NCBI GenBank assembly: GCA_013398955.1
Contig: VWPU01012691.1
Span: 1-64,000, forward strand
Length of the DNA: 64,000 nt
Direction: 5' to 3'
DNA from: Callaeas wilsoni
Taxonomy: Eukaryota; Chordata; Aves; Passeriformes; Callaeidae
In this document: positions 39,805-50,235 of the stretch, piece by piece
Layout: every line of letters starts with the position of its first letter
How positions within the stretch are numbered: position 1 is the stretch's first letter
The notes under the pieces: generated by a model
Told to the model about the DNA's origin: nothing
Seen by the model: the letters and a program-made list of their open reading frames with translations, nothing else
Databases searched by the model: none
Made by a program: the position numbers and the translations under genes

Positions 39805-39898
39805 GAAATATAATGGGTTATGGTGTGCAAGCAGCCAGGCTAGATGATCTAAAGGTACCTTCTGGCCATAAGCTCTATCAAATTATTGAACCTATGAA
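39805..39898 (+). mobile_element. Old CR1-like LINE 3' end
   Basis: 'CAGGCTAGATGATCTAAAGG' followed by 'TACCTTCTGGCCATAAGCTC' resembles the 3' end of older CR1 families (GACTAGATGATCTAATGGTCCCTTCTGGCCTTA). It ends in a decayed octamer tail, ...GAACCTATGAAACT. Only the last 90 bp or so can be recognised. Confidence 0.65.
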
Positions 39899-41590
39899 AC
39901 TGCAGAACATAAAATACAGGATAATGTTAAGTCAATGGGAGTGGTGGAAATTAAGTATCATGTGTATTAAACCCCACACAGTTGGTTTCATTAAACTGCA
40001 AGCACCAGAATTTCTCCCAGGCAATCCCATTTCATAGGATAATAAAAGAAAGAGGAAGAACCTTTAGGGCCACTTGACCAGTGTCTCCCCATATTTGCTA
40101 AGTGCACACACTAAAACTAATTTTCAAGGAATTTAATGCCTGAGAGTCAATCCAGCAAACCAAGTAAATCCTGTCTGACAGAACACCTGCAAGTCACTGG
40201 GTAAGAAATATTCTCAACACTGCTCCAATAAGCTTATGTATGCAAATTTAACTCCAAGTGCAGACAGGTACTGCAACTCTGTCTCAGCTGCTGGGGACTA
40301 TAGATTTTTTGGCAGAATGGGGGAAGAAATTGCTTTTTAAATTTGGAAACTTTCAATATTTAGAGCAAGAATCCAATACAGTTCGAACAAAATCCTTTTA
40401 AGTATATTAGTACATCAACTAATAGTTATCTTAGTTCCGTATATATACACACATGACATTTATTTATATGTTTACAGACTTATTATAAATTTAAGACAGC
40501 TTTTCGTATTTTCTTACATCTCCCAGGGAAGTGTGGTATCATGTGCAGTGGAAAACTAAAGTTAAACAGATCATGAATATCATCAGTTTGAAGACTTATA
40601 GTGTTTGCCATGATCAGACTTGTTTTAGACTATTCTCATTCTTTATTCTCTTTCTTCTCTGATAAATTTTCATATGTGTTGATCCTGATGCAGACAACAC
40701 GTTGAAGCTCTTCAATTCACGAGGTAACTTGCCACTTGCATTGCTATGTCTAGATATTTATAAAATCCAGAACACAACGTGTAGAGATATTGTTTTATTA
40801 ATCCCTGACTTTCAGTAACCAAATATCTCCTGGAACAGCTGCAGTTTGTGACAGATGCCAAACTTGTGGCCCTTGATCTAGATGATATTTAGAATCTATT
40901 CTAGGTTGGCTGTACAAGATGGGGTTTTTTTCCCACACAAGCAGGTGATGAGATGTTCTGTAAGGGTATCCATCCCTGGATGCAAAATAAATGCACATCT
41001 CAACCTCAGGATTGACAGAACTGGGAAAAAAAAAAGAATGAAGGCCTGCACTGAGACCAGGGATACATGTACAAAGCCAGGGAAAATCCTTTCTCCAAAA
41101 AGCCCTTGCAAGAAGCAACTATTGGGACTTGAAAGCTCTTTGCAGGGCCACACATACATGGCAAAACAAAATCTAAGCTCTGGATTTCCAAGTCATTTTT
41201 ATCCTGCTTATGCTTATTTTCATGAAAGGCTTCTTCTACTGCAGCATCTGTCTTGGTTGTCATAAATAGGAACTCAGGGGATGAGGTTATCCTTGCATGG
41301 GTCTGCACGCCTGAAAATTTGCACGTTCAATGTTTTGATGTTGATAACATCAAAGGCAGTTTCTCTCTGCAAATCCACACCTAATGAAAGCAAATATATA
41401 CCTGAAATCTAAAACTCTTACAGGTGAAATTTCTGGGACTGTAGTTCAAAGGGGTTTTGACTGAAAGTCTATTAGAAATATGCTGAAAATAATTTTAAAA
41501 TATTAGCTCCAGGTGATGTTTCAAAAAGAGTTGTCTCTCTTCCCTGACTGAACATATAAGCATAATTAAAGATGATTTACATTTAGTAAG
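39899..41590. other. AT-rich unique sequence, no gene recognised
   Basis: Open frames to 127 codons at about 40796-41308 overlap in three or more frames on both strands and resemble no known protein. No repeat or RNA gene recognised. Confidence 0.55.
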
Positions 41591-41950
41591 TGTTGTGGTT
41601 TAAGCTGGCAGGCAGCTAAACACCACACAGCCTCTTGCTCACTTCCCATACTGCAGTGGGATGGGCGAGAGGATGGGAGAAAAGAAAGTAAAATTTGTGT
41701 GTTGACAAAATATAAAAGGAAGAGAATAATTAATAATAGTAATAATAAACATAATAATAGAATTATAATATACAAAATGAGTGATGCACAGTGTAACTGC
41801 TCACCACTCAGATTTCCTCCTAGTTTATATATGTATATATTTGTGTGTATATATATATATATGACCATGACACCACAGGCTATGCTGTATCCAGCATCCC
41901 CATCTTCTTGTGCATCCCCAGACCAGGACTGTAAAGCCTGTGCCTAGCAA
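41591..41950 (-). mobile_element. ERVK-like LTR, antisense, truncated
   Basis: The plus strand starts TGTTGTGGTTTAAGCTGGCA, the reverse complement of the 3' end of a widespread avian LTR (…AAACCACAACA). It continues with 'CTAAACACCACACAGCC', 'CAGTGGGATGGGCGAGAG', an AT-rich part with ATAATA-type repeats (41726-41765), 'GCTCACCACTCAG', then after a TA/TG microsatellite 'GACCATGACACCACA' and 'CTTGTGCATCCCCAGACC'. The 5' end of the LTR (expected beyond 41950) is missing, so it is a degraded fragment. The family is the same as at 21765-21925. Confidence 0.85.
41825..41862. repeat. (TA)n/(TG)n microsatellite inside the LTR
   Basis: Alternating TA with a short TGTGTG centre. It replaces part of the GC-rich section expected in this LTR family, so it probably grew after insertion. 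Confidence 0.95.
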
Positions 41951-43090
41951 AAATTTTTTATATGATTGCTTTTCATGTGAACAAAACTCCCAACTTTGCA
42001 AGTTTTCATCATTTAAATTCTTTTTTTTTTTTTCCACAGTATCTCTTCTACCTTCTCCATGTAACAATCAGCAACTTACACAACTTAAGAAAAACAACCT
42101 TACTGCATTACTTCAGATATGTTTTTTGATTTTTTGATGACTTCCTTGTCTCATTGTCCATTTGAAACACTGAGGAAGGAAGAACATGGAGAGGAAAGGG
42201 CTGGACTCTGCAACAGCCTGAAGTCAGACCGTAAGGACAATTCAGAATAAAAGAATGCGTCTTGTTCAATCTTTAAGTTACAAATTCAGATTTAATATTC
42301 TGGTTTAATTCTGCCTTTTGCTATATAACCCGGAGAAAAATAGCTAAGACTTCATCCCATCATTCCCTGTCTCTAAAGGGAATAATAACAGTTATAATAG
42401 TAGTAAAATCTTTGCTTTGGAGGTAAGTGCATGACAAGATGGAGGTGTCTGGGTAGCAGGATAATGGAGGTTACAAAAGTAACTTGGATCAATAAAGTAC
42501 TCAAATGTAGTTTACTGGAAATCAGCCCCTGGGTTTACTTTTAGGATCAGAAATGGTTAATCTTTCCACTACTGTTATTATTGTCTTTAATAACCTTAGA
42601 TCCCTCTTTTTGTTCTAGCAACTTGCAGTGCATGTGAACATTTTAACTATAGGTGTAACACTTTAATTTGAAGACATGCGTGTGACAGTGGCTCTTTAAA
42701 CCAACAGATCTGAACTATTTCTATCAGAACTTTATTTAAGTTTATTTATTTTGCTGATAAGAATTATATTTGCAAGGACGGGCCTGCTGGTATCAAGGAT
42801 ATCATTAACACAAAAACCACCCGGAAACAAGTGCCCCTTTCCACGCTGAGCTTCATTTCCTCCTAATGCTTATTCTACAGACAGATTCAATAAAGGACTT
42901 ATCCTGGTAGGTGCTCTGTACCTACTTCTCTTTCAGGGGGTTAACAGGTATTCTGGTGAGGTTTGATGACTTCTTCTTACATCCACAACATTTTTCTTCC
43001 TGTTCGTGTAATATAGTCATTCTCCTTCAATGAGGGTTTGTATCTTCCCATTAACTCGTTAACTACACTTGTAAACTGTCACTGAAGCAA
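41951..43090. other. AT-rich unique sequence, no gene recognised
   Basis: No repeat or gene recognised. At 42418-42427 GAG|GTAAGTG is a good plus-strand splice donor motif without a convincing exon before it. A T run lies at about 42022-42034. Confidence 0.55.
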
Positions 43091-43385
43091 GCAGATCTTA
43101 CAGGAATCTGGACACAATGTTGGCTTTTATTGGTAAAACACAATTACAGAGGTAATTGGCTCCTATATATCTGTGTGACACTTTCTTGGCACGGGCTTCT
43201 CCCGTTCCTGGATTGCCTTCCCCTCTTCCACTCCTCCTCAATATGTTTTAGCATTGGAGCCAATAGCCTGGTGACCACTCAGAGGTTGTACTTGGCAGGT
43301 TTAGAACACAGATGCTGGATTGCAACATTCAAGGGCTTGCAAGAGTTTTTATACCAAGTTCTCTGGGTGGCTCCATCTCTTGGAT
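43091..43385 (-). mobile_element. Possible LTR-derived block, antisense
   Basis: On the minus strand the order is TATA-like GGTATAAAAACTC (about 43350-43363), a long non-repetitive body, a second TATA-like GATATATAGG, and ACCAATAAAAGCC with an AATAAA signal near 43126-43131. This is an LTR-like arrangement and the composition differs from the flanks. I cannot name a family and found no terminal duplication, so this is inference. Confidence 0.35.
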
Positions 43386-45596
43386 TGTGCAGCAATTACA
43401 AAATTGCCTTTAAATATGGTGAGTTGGCCTGTTGATAAATCCATTTCCTAGACCTCCAGTTTCTCCTTTATTTTTATCTGGAGACAATTAGGTTCTCTCA
43501 CCTTCAGGATCATGCTTTCCAAGCATTCTTACCAAGATGAGTTGATGATGGACCATTTTATGTAACTTTGAAGACGATGGAGTGCCTTGAAGACCACCCA
43601 CCTAAGCCCCTCTACAGTCATTGAGACAGATTACCATTTCTGCATCCTACTACAAATAATCCAAAGTGTAAAAGATAAAAACATGCCAGGTGGCTGAAGT
43701 GGGAAGTGGGGCTAACAGAATGATGTAAAGCTGTCAATTTTTCCACCAGTCAAAGGCATTAATCACAGCCCACAAAATGCAAACAAATATAGTCATAGTC
43801 TCCTCTATGATACTTCCTGAGAGCTGCCTTGAACAAGATCCACTATAAATCAGTCGTTCCAGGGTAAGAACAAACTAGATACTGCTTCATGTCCTTTGGG
43901 AAAAAAAATCCAAAACAACAACAACAAAAAAAACCGGACCAAACCATGGTTCTTCCTTGGAACGGTGTCAGTGTTCCTGGTGAACATTCCCCTTCAGGTA
44001 GTGGGCTGGGGAGTAAAGGGGTTTTACCATGAAAGATGTGACAGCTCAGTGTTGAGACCAAATTCAGTGAGATGAGGTTTTAAAAAGAATATCTCAAAGA
44101 AAAATAAAAATTAATTCATCAGCCTCTAAAAGAGCTGAGGTCCTGCAAGGCGAGATCTGGTTTAGATGTTGTGCATTGCTCAAGCTCATCCAAAAAGAAC
44201 AAAATGAAAAAATACAGTGTTAGAGAATGTAGAAAATTCTTTACCACTCATTTTAATGTCTTCTTTGCCATTCTTTCTTCTTACTCTCTTTTTGACAAAA
44301 GAATATCTATAAGGTTTTTCAATAAGGAAAAACTATTTAAAAAATGGATTTTGAGGGGCAGGAGGTTTGCTTTATTACTGGCAGAACCAATCGTCACTTC
44401 CATTTGGACTCTGCAGAGCCACAGAGATGAAATTTTCAGCTCTGAATCCAGTGAAGTCAGAGGCATTTAGGGATGTCCACCAGTTCTGAAAAATTTGCCT
44501 TCAGCTCTAAATGAATTTATGCAGGAGCAGAAATAATGTTTAATTCTTTGCCAGAATACAAAACAAGCCAAACTCCATATTCTTTGTTTTTTGCAGGTTG
44601 GATAAAGAGAATAATGTCAGAATTCTTCCATTTCTGCTCAGGGAATTTCAAGGCAGATGTGGAGCACTCTATATTTTTGCAAGGTTCATGTGCAGTTAAC
44701 ACATGTAGGTGCTCAATAATCAATAAGCCCATCTGAAAGCTTAATTGGGATGATTATTTGGAGTAGTGTTACAATCGGTGCATGAAGCGATCTCTTTGTT
44801 TTCTGCTCTACTGACCAGAAATTTCTCAGCTTGTTAAGGGTTGAAGAAATGTGGTGTCAAAGAGCAAGTCCAAAATACAGATAAAGCTGTAACTAGAAAG
44901 AATAAGAGAATTCAGGCATTGCTGTGCAAAGTCAACAAATTTTAGTCTGACTAAGGACTTTTTAGGGATGAACTTTAGTATGAAGAAAAATCTTACAAGT
45001 AACAACTAGGATTCATATTTAGCATAGGAGACAGATCAAAAATGTATGTCTATTTGCACAGATGTATATTTGTCTTTTCCCACTGCAGAAGCTTTATTTC
45101 TTCTGGAAACAAAAATAGCTGTGTGATTTAACTCTCTTACTTTCCTTTGCAGTTAGGTGTTTATGAATAGAATAACTGCAGCAGCAAATATGTCATGAGC
45201 AATCAGTTGGTTGTCGTATATTTCTATAAAATATTCATCAGATAACTTGAAAATGAGCAAATTCATAAGGCATGTTGCATCCACTTTGCTTACACCAAGC
45301 ACTGCTGGAAGTATTAGTTCCACTGGCAACCTTAGGAGTTCTCACATTTGAGCAAAGATTCACAGTCTGGCCTGGGAGGATTTTGTTCCTTTTTAAGAGT
45401 AGACAATTACATAAATAAATACAGTAGAAATTTCCTTTTGAAAATAATACATCCTTAACTGCCAGAGAAAAATTACCCAGGAAAGCAAAGGATTTTCCAC
45501 CACCGACAGATATTAAATAACATTTTATATATTGTAAAAGAGATGTTTGATGTAAAAATGACTGAGCAAGAAGCTCTTTTTGATTTCCTCTTCTTA

Positions 45597-45653
45597 TGAA
45601 AGAAGTTAGACTGTAATTTTCCTTTCTAGTCCTAGAATTTGTGAATCTATGAT
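45597..45653 (+). mobile_element. Doubtful CR1 LINE 3' tail
   Basis: The segment has 'GTTAGACTG', 'CTTTCTAGTCCTAGAATT' and ends GTGAATCTATGATA. It is similar to a CR1 3' end with a decayed octamer tail, but fewer than 60 bp can be compared and nothing upstream matches. Confidence 0.3.
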
Positions 45654-46052
45654 ACTTACAGTATATTTGCAGATGATTTCTAAAAAAGAAGTGGAAATAG
45701 ATCAATAATATTCATTGTTAGTTCAATGCAATTTGTTTGCCTTGCTGTATATTCTCTACATGCATCTACAGATCCATCATGCACAAAGGTATGGAATATT
45801 TAAATGCAAGTCTAATTTAAGTGAGCATAACCTTTTGATCTAAAAAACAAACAATCTAACAATAGGAAAAATTGCAATCTGTTGAGACATATTTGAGTTA
45901 TTTTGCAGTAATTGGCTTGGCAGCAGCTTTAGTCACAGATTTCTGTTTCACAGACTGTCCCCAAATGAATAAAAGGTTTGCCTTGAAATATAATTAATAC
46001 TGCATTCAGCTGCAAGACTTTCTCAGGTTGTCAAAGGAATTTGAAGAAGGTA

Positions 46053-46163
46053 TGAAAAAAGAGAGGAGAAGAGAAGAGGAGAAGAGAAAAAAGAAAAGAA
46101 AAGAAAAGAAAAGAAAAGAAAAGAAAAGAAAAGAAAAGAAAAGAAAAGAAAAGAAAAGAAAAG
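46053..46163. repeat. (AAAAG)n microsatellite with purine-rich leader
   Basis: A nearly perfect AAAAG array of about 14-15 units at 46091-46163 follows a degenerate GAGAAGAG-rich leader from 46053. All purine on the plus strand, so it can form triplex structures. Likely polymorphic in length. Confidence 0.97.
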
Positions 46164-48486
46164 TCTAAACATGAAATAGCTAAACTAAATCCAAAAATTT
46201 GCTAAAGGGCAGCAGGAAAAAAAAATTGGACTGAAATAAATGTTGAAAGTCTTTCAAGCATTTTTATTATTATTATTTTTTATATCAAATTAAACACCAA
46301 CACATATTTCAATAATGTTCCATGAACAATATAGACACTTATATACTGTCAGTTGAGGTAACATATGATGATGACATATTTGGTCTCACAGTGTGTGTAC
46401 ATTACAAGGCAGAAGAGACGAGAAAACCCTGGTTTTTCAGTGCTGGAGACATAAATATCTGCTTCACATACAAATGCATTCATTTGCACTTTAAAGCTAT
46501 GTACAAATGTTTAGGGTTCAAAAAAATTGCTTGTGGAAGTTGCTGACTCAGAGTGCAGTGTGCAGCAGAAATGGAAAAGTGGGTGCAGTTCTTCTCCTCT
46601 TCATATTTAAGGGGTTATTTGACCCTGAGTCCTCAGCCCCTCCGTGCTCCATTTTTTTCCCCACAATTTCTTCAGCATGCGATTTGGGATGTGCACGCAA
46701 GGGAGGGGATACAAATCCTTGCTGGAAGTGAAATGAAAACAGGAATTTGGTATGTGGGGTAGGACTGTGTTATCCAACCTGCGGCTAGGACAGGGCCTGC
46801 TGGCCCCAGGTGACAGGACATGGACAGGGCTGGAAAGAGACCCCTCTAGGGGTGCTGAGGGCTGTCATTGCCCTCGAAATCCTGCCACAACCCATTGTTC
46901 CTCTGAAGGCCACCTGTGTGATTACTGGGAGAAGGCAGATCCTGACATCTTTGGTGCCAAAATCCCATGGCCAACTAAGCATCAATCTACACAGAAATGT
47001 TTACGATGTTTCCTTGATATTGACTTGCATCTTTTATACATCAACAGTTTAAAATGAATCTCTAATAGCTTTGCAGTGCACTCCTTCTCCCATTTAAAAA
47101 TTAACAGAATTCCCCAGTAGACAGCAGTGAGGGTGAACAGTTCAAATCCACACAAACCATATAAAGTCCAGTGGAAATAGAAATGGAACAATGCCTCCTA
47201 GGATATTCTTGTGTTGCAGCAAAAATGTTGTTTCCTGCTGAGGTTTCCTAGCTGGTTTTGGAAGGCAGCTCTGCTTGGTATTGCTGCTTCCCCAGTTCAG
47301 TTTTCATTAGAGACATCCACATCTGAATTAGTCATGGTGCGTTCCCATCACTGTCAGTGAGGAAAATTCAGGGTTCAGCCTATCCTATGACCATATCTTT
47401 CAATGAACAAAAAATAAATGGCCACTTCAGACTTTCAGGAATTTAAGGTCGAATAAGAAGCAAAATGCTTTCCAGTGTGATTACAACTTTATGAACAAAA
47501 TAAGCAATTGCAGCAGTTGATGACAGAATAAGTTTTCCCAGACGAACACTGGATATTCCTAATTGTTCTAGTTATCTAAAAATAGTTCACTTTTCCTCAC
47601 AATCCAGAAGTCAAAATCCTCTTTGCTTTGTCTGGATTTCAGCCGGGTAAATTAAGCACAGGAACATCTACAAGAACTGGCTCATTGCTTCAGTCAGCGT
47701 GCAACATGTTATCACTGCACTTACAGTTCACCAGGAGCTTCACATTGTCAGAGATGATTTACAGTGAATTAATTCCACATATTAAACAGATTCCTTTTCT
47801 GCTCAGGTAATTACCAGTGAATTAGCTGAATTAGTTGCATGTGTTGCTCGTCCAAGAGAGTTTGGGGAGGGAAAGGGTGTAGCTGTGGCCTGTGTGCTCT
47901 GAGGTAGCTACACAGAGTGCAAAGGATTAGCAAGAATCTGGAACTGAGACAGGTTGATGTACGAAATGAAGCTGTTTGAAAAGGATACTGTGAAAGAGTA
48001 GAGAGAAAGGGGAGACTGAAGATATGGCTTAGTGTATATCCTAAATCTGGCTGGGAGATGGGCTTTGAACAAGCTGTTATTTTCCACATGGGAGTAGCAT
48101 TGCTGCAGTAAAATGCCAGATTTCATCCATCATAATGTCATGGCTCATATTAAAATGTCTTGAGGGACCTGAGGGAGGGATGGGCAAAAGACATCAAATC
48201 AATTTTCAGGCAATTGTTACGGTTTTCAGAACCTAAGCCCTGTGTGATGGTGTTATGGTTGCACAAAGGGAGGCTGTAAATAAGGTCCATATATCAAGAG
48301 ACGAAGTAATTTAGAAAAAGGCAGTGGATTTGACTTTTGCATGAGGCTGAACATACAGTGAACTGCAACCAGGTTATCATTCTATATATTCTTTAGAGAT
48401 AAGCACCAAATCCATACTTATGAGAAGTTAGCACATCAGTGTAGCCCTAAAAATGTCAGCTCCAGAGCAGAGTAGCTCTTTTTTAT

Positions 48487-48504
48487 AAAAAAAAAAAAAA
48501 AAAA
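48487..48504. repeat. Poly(A) tract, 18 bases
   Basis: Uninterrupted A run after TTTTTTAT. No gene-like sequence before it, so a processed pseudogene is not supported. Confidence 0.95.
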
Positions 48505-49879
48505 GCACCTCTAGGATTTTTTTGCATTTGTTTAAATTAGCATTTAGTTATGAGACATGCAAGTCAAACACCATTATATAGCTAGTTTCTTCCGGAAGTT
48601 TGAGCATTAAGCTTTTGCAGAAAAATAAGGACTTTTTTACAAGGTGCTTTTAAACAGAGAGAATGGGAAATTAGCCCCAGGACAGTCCTGCACTAGAATC
48701 AAGGTGAATTTGGAAGTTTTATGGTCTACATAAACAAGGATAAATAGTTTTGTGATGAGTTTCTCAAGACAACAAAAGGTCTGCGTACCACAGTGTGCAG
48801 GGGGCAATGTTTGTACAAGGTCCCCAGGCAGGTGGCTGAGAAGCAAATTGATCTACCTGATGGCTTAATATACCTGCACGCTGCATCCACTTAGAAACTC
48901 TTCTGGTTCCAGGTCTTTCTGTTGGCAAAGGACCAGCATATATGAAAATCTATTCAAGGCATCTGAGTGCCTTCATATTCCATCTGGAAACAGAATCCAG
49001 GGAGTTGCTTGCAAGGAGCCTAACAAAAAATGCTTGTTTCTCAGGTACGTGCCTGTGGATATTTGCCTCCTCCGTGAGCCATGTACAAGGAAGTCAAAAG
49101 AAAAACATCCACCATAGCAGGTCTAGAAAAGTGGTTTTATCTGAAAAGGTCATTATCATAGACAAAGCTGACCTGCAACAATCACTAAAGAAAGAATTTT
49201 CCTTGTAAATGGGCAGTTTTAATCCTAGGCAAGGAAACATCAAGATTTGCTACCCAGCATCTGTTTATATCTTGTATAAAATTAGCAGCTGGCCTCAGTC
49301 CTAGCCAAAGTGGACATATGGCTGAATAAAAAAAAACTACAATACTTAACACTAATCGACATACTTGTTGGCACCGGAGCTGGGTGATTAATTCAGTTTC
49401 TTTTCTGTTTGGTAGCCAAACCACACAAAAAAAGTGGAGAAATTTGCTACAGCAAAATGTCTCAGCAAAACTAAAAAAATTGCACAATGATATCTGCTCA
49501 ACTGTTTCATCAACACAAACACATAAATTTACTTATTTTCTTTCTAAGGTTAGTTGATGTCAGAACTTGATCTTTTTTCTGTCAGTGTAGATATTTGCTT
49601 AAATAGAAGATATTCTTTCAAAACATGAAGTCAGTTAGCTCTGGTGAAAGTAAAACCATGCATTTTTAAATAGTGAAATAAAATAATATGACATTCTCAA
49701 AGGGCCCCTTTTCTTTTTCATTGTCTTCATGGCTGAAAATAATCACTGATTTTGCTTCCGTTTCCGGAGATTTTTTAACTTCTTCTTTAAGGCTTTATTT
49801 TTCAGCAAATATGTAAATTCAATGTTAACTAGGGAAAAAAAAAAAAGAAAACAACCAACAGACTGGGCAGTACTAATTT

Positions 49880-50235
49880 TTAATTCCATCATGGACCAAT
49901 TTACATGGCAACCGAAATAAATTTAGGTTTAATCTCTTTGTGTGGGTCAGCTAGTCCGGTGTCCATTGGATACTGAGAATTTCCTCCTTTGGCTTTATTT
50001 GCCACACTAACAGCTACTATGTGTAAATTAGTTTGATGATTTGTTCTTTCTTTCAGCACAGACGTCATGATGATATTTATTAAAGGTTCCAGTGTAAAGT
50101 GTCTGTTCTTTGTGCACTGTCCATTGTGAAGCTCAGCTTGCTGTGGTCAATAAGAGCTTTATAATGAACAAAGGACTTGCATGGCAAGTCTCTTGGAGTA
50201 TAGATTGTTTCTGATAAATAAAGGTTTCTGGGTTT
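49880..50235. promoter_or_regulatory. Candidate conserved non-coding block
   Basis: Repeat-free sequence with a CRE-like GACGTCAT at 50061-50068, directly after a good acceptor-like TTCTTTCTTTCAG (50044-50056). Further on are several ACAAAG and CATTGT motifs of the SOX type. The density of such motifs and lack of transposon decay suggest a possible enhancer. This is inference. Confidence 0.2.

Noticed and set aside
45238..45705. 155-codon open frame, minus strand
   Set aside because: No similarity to known proteins; composition follows the AT-rich DNA; it overlaps a doubtful CR1 tail.
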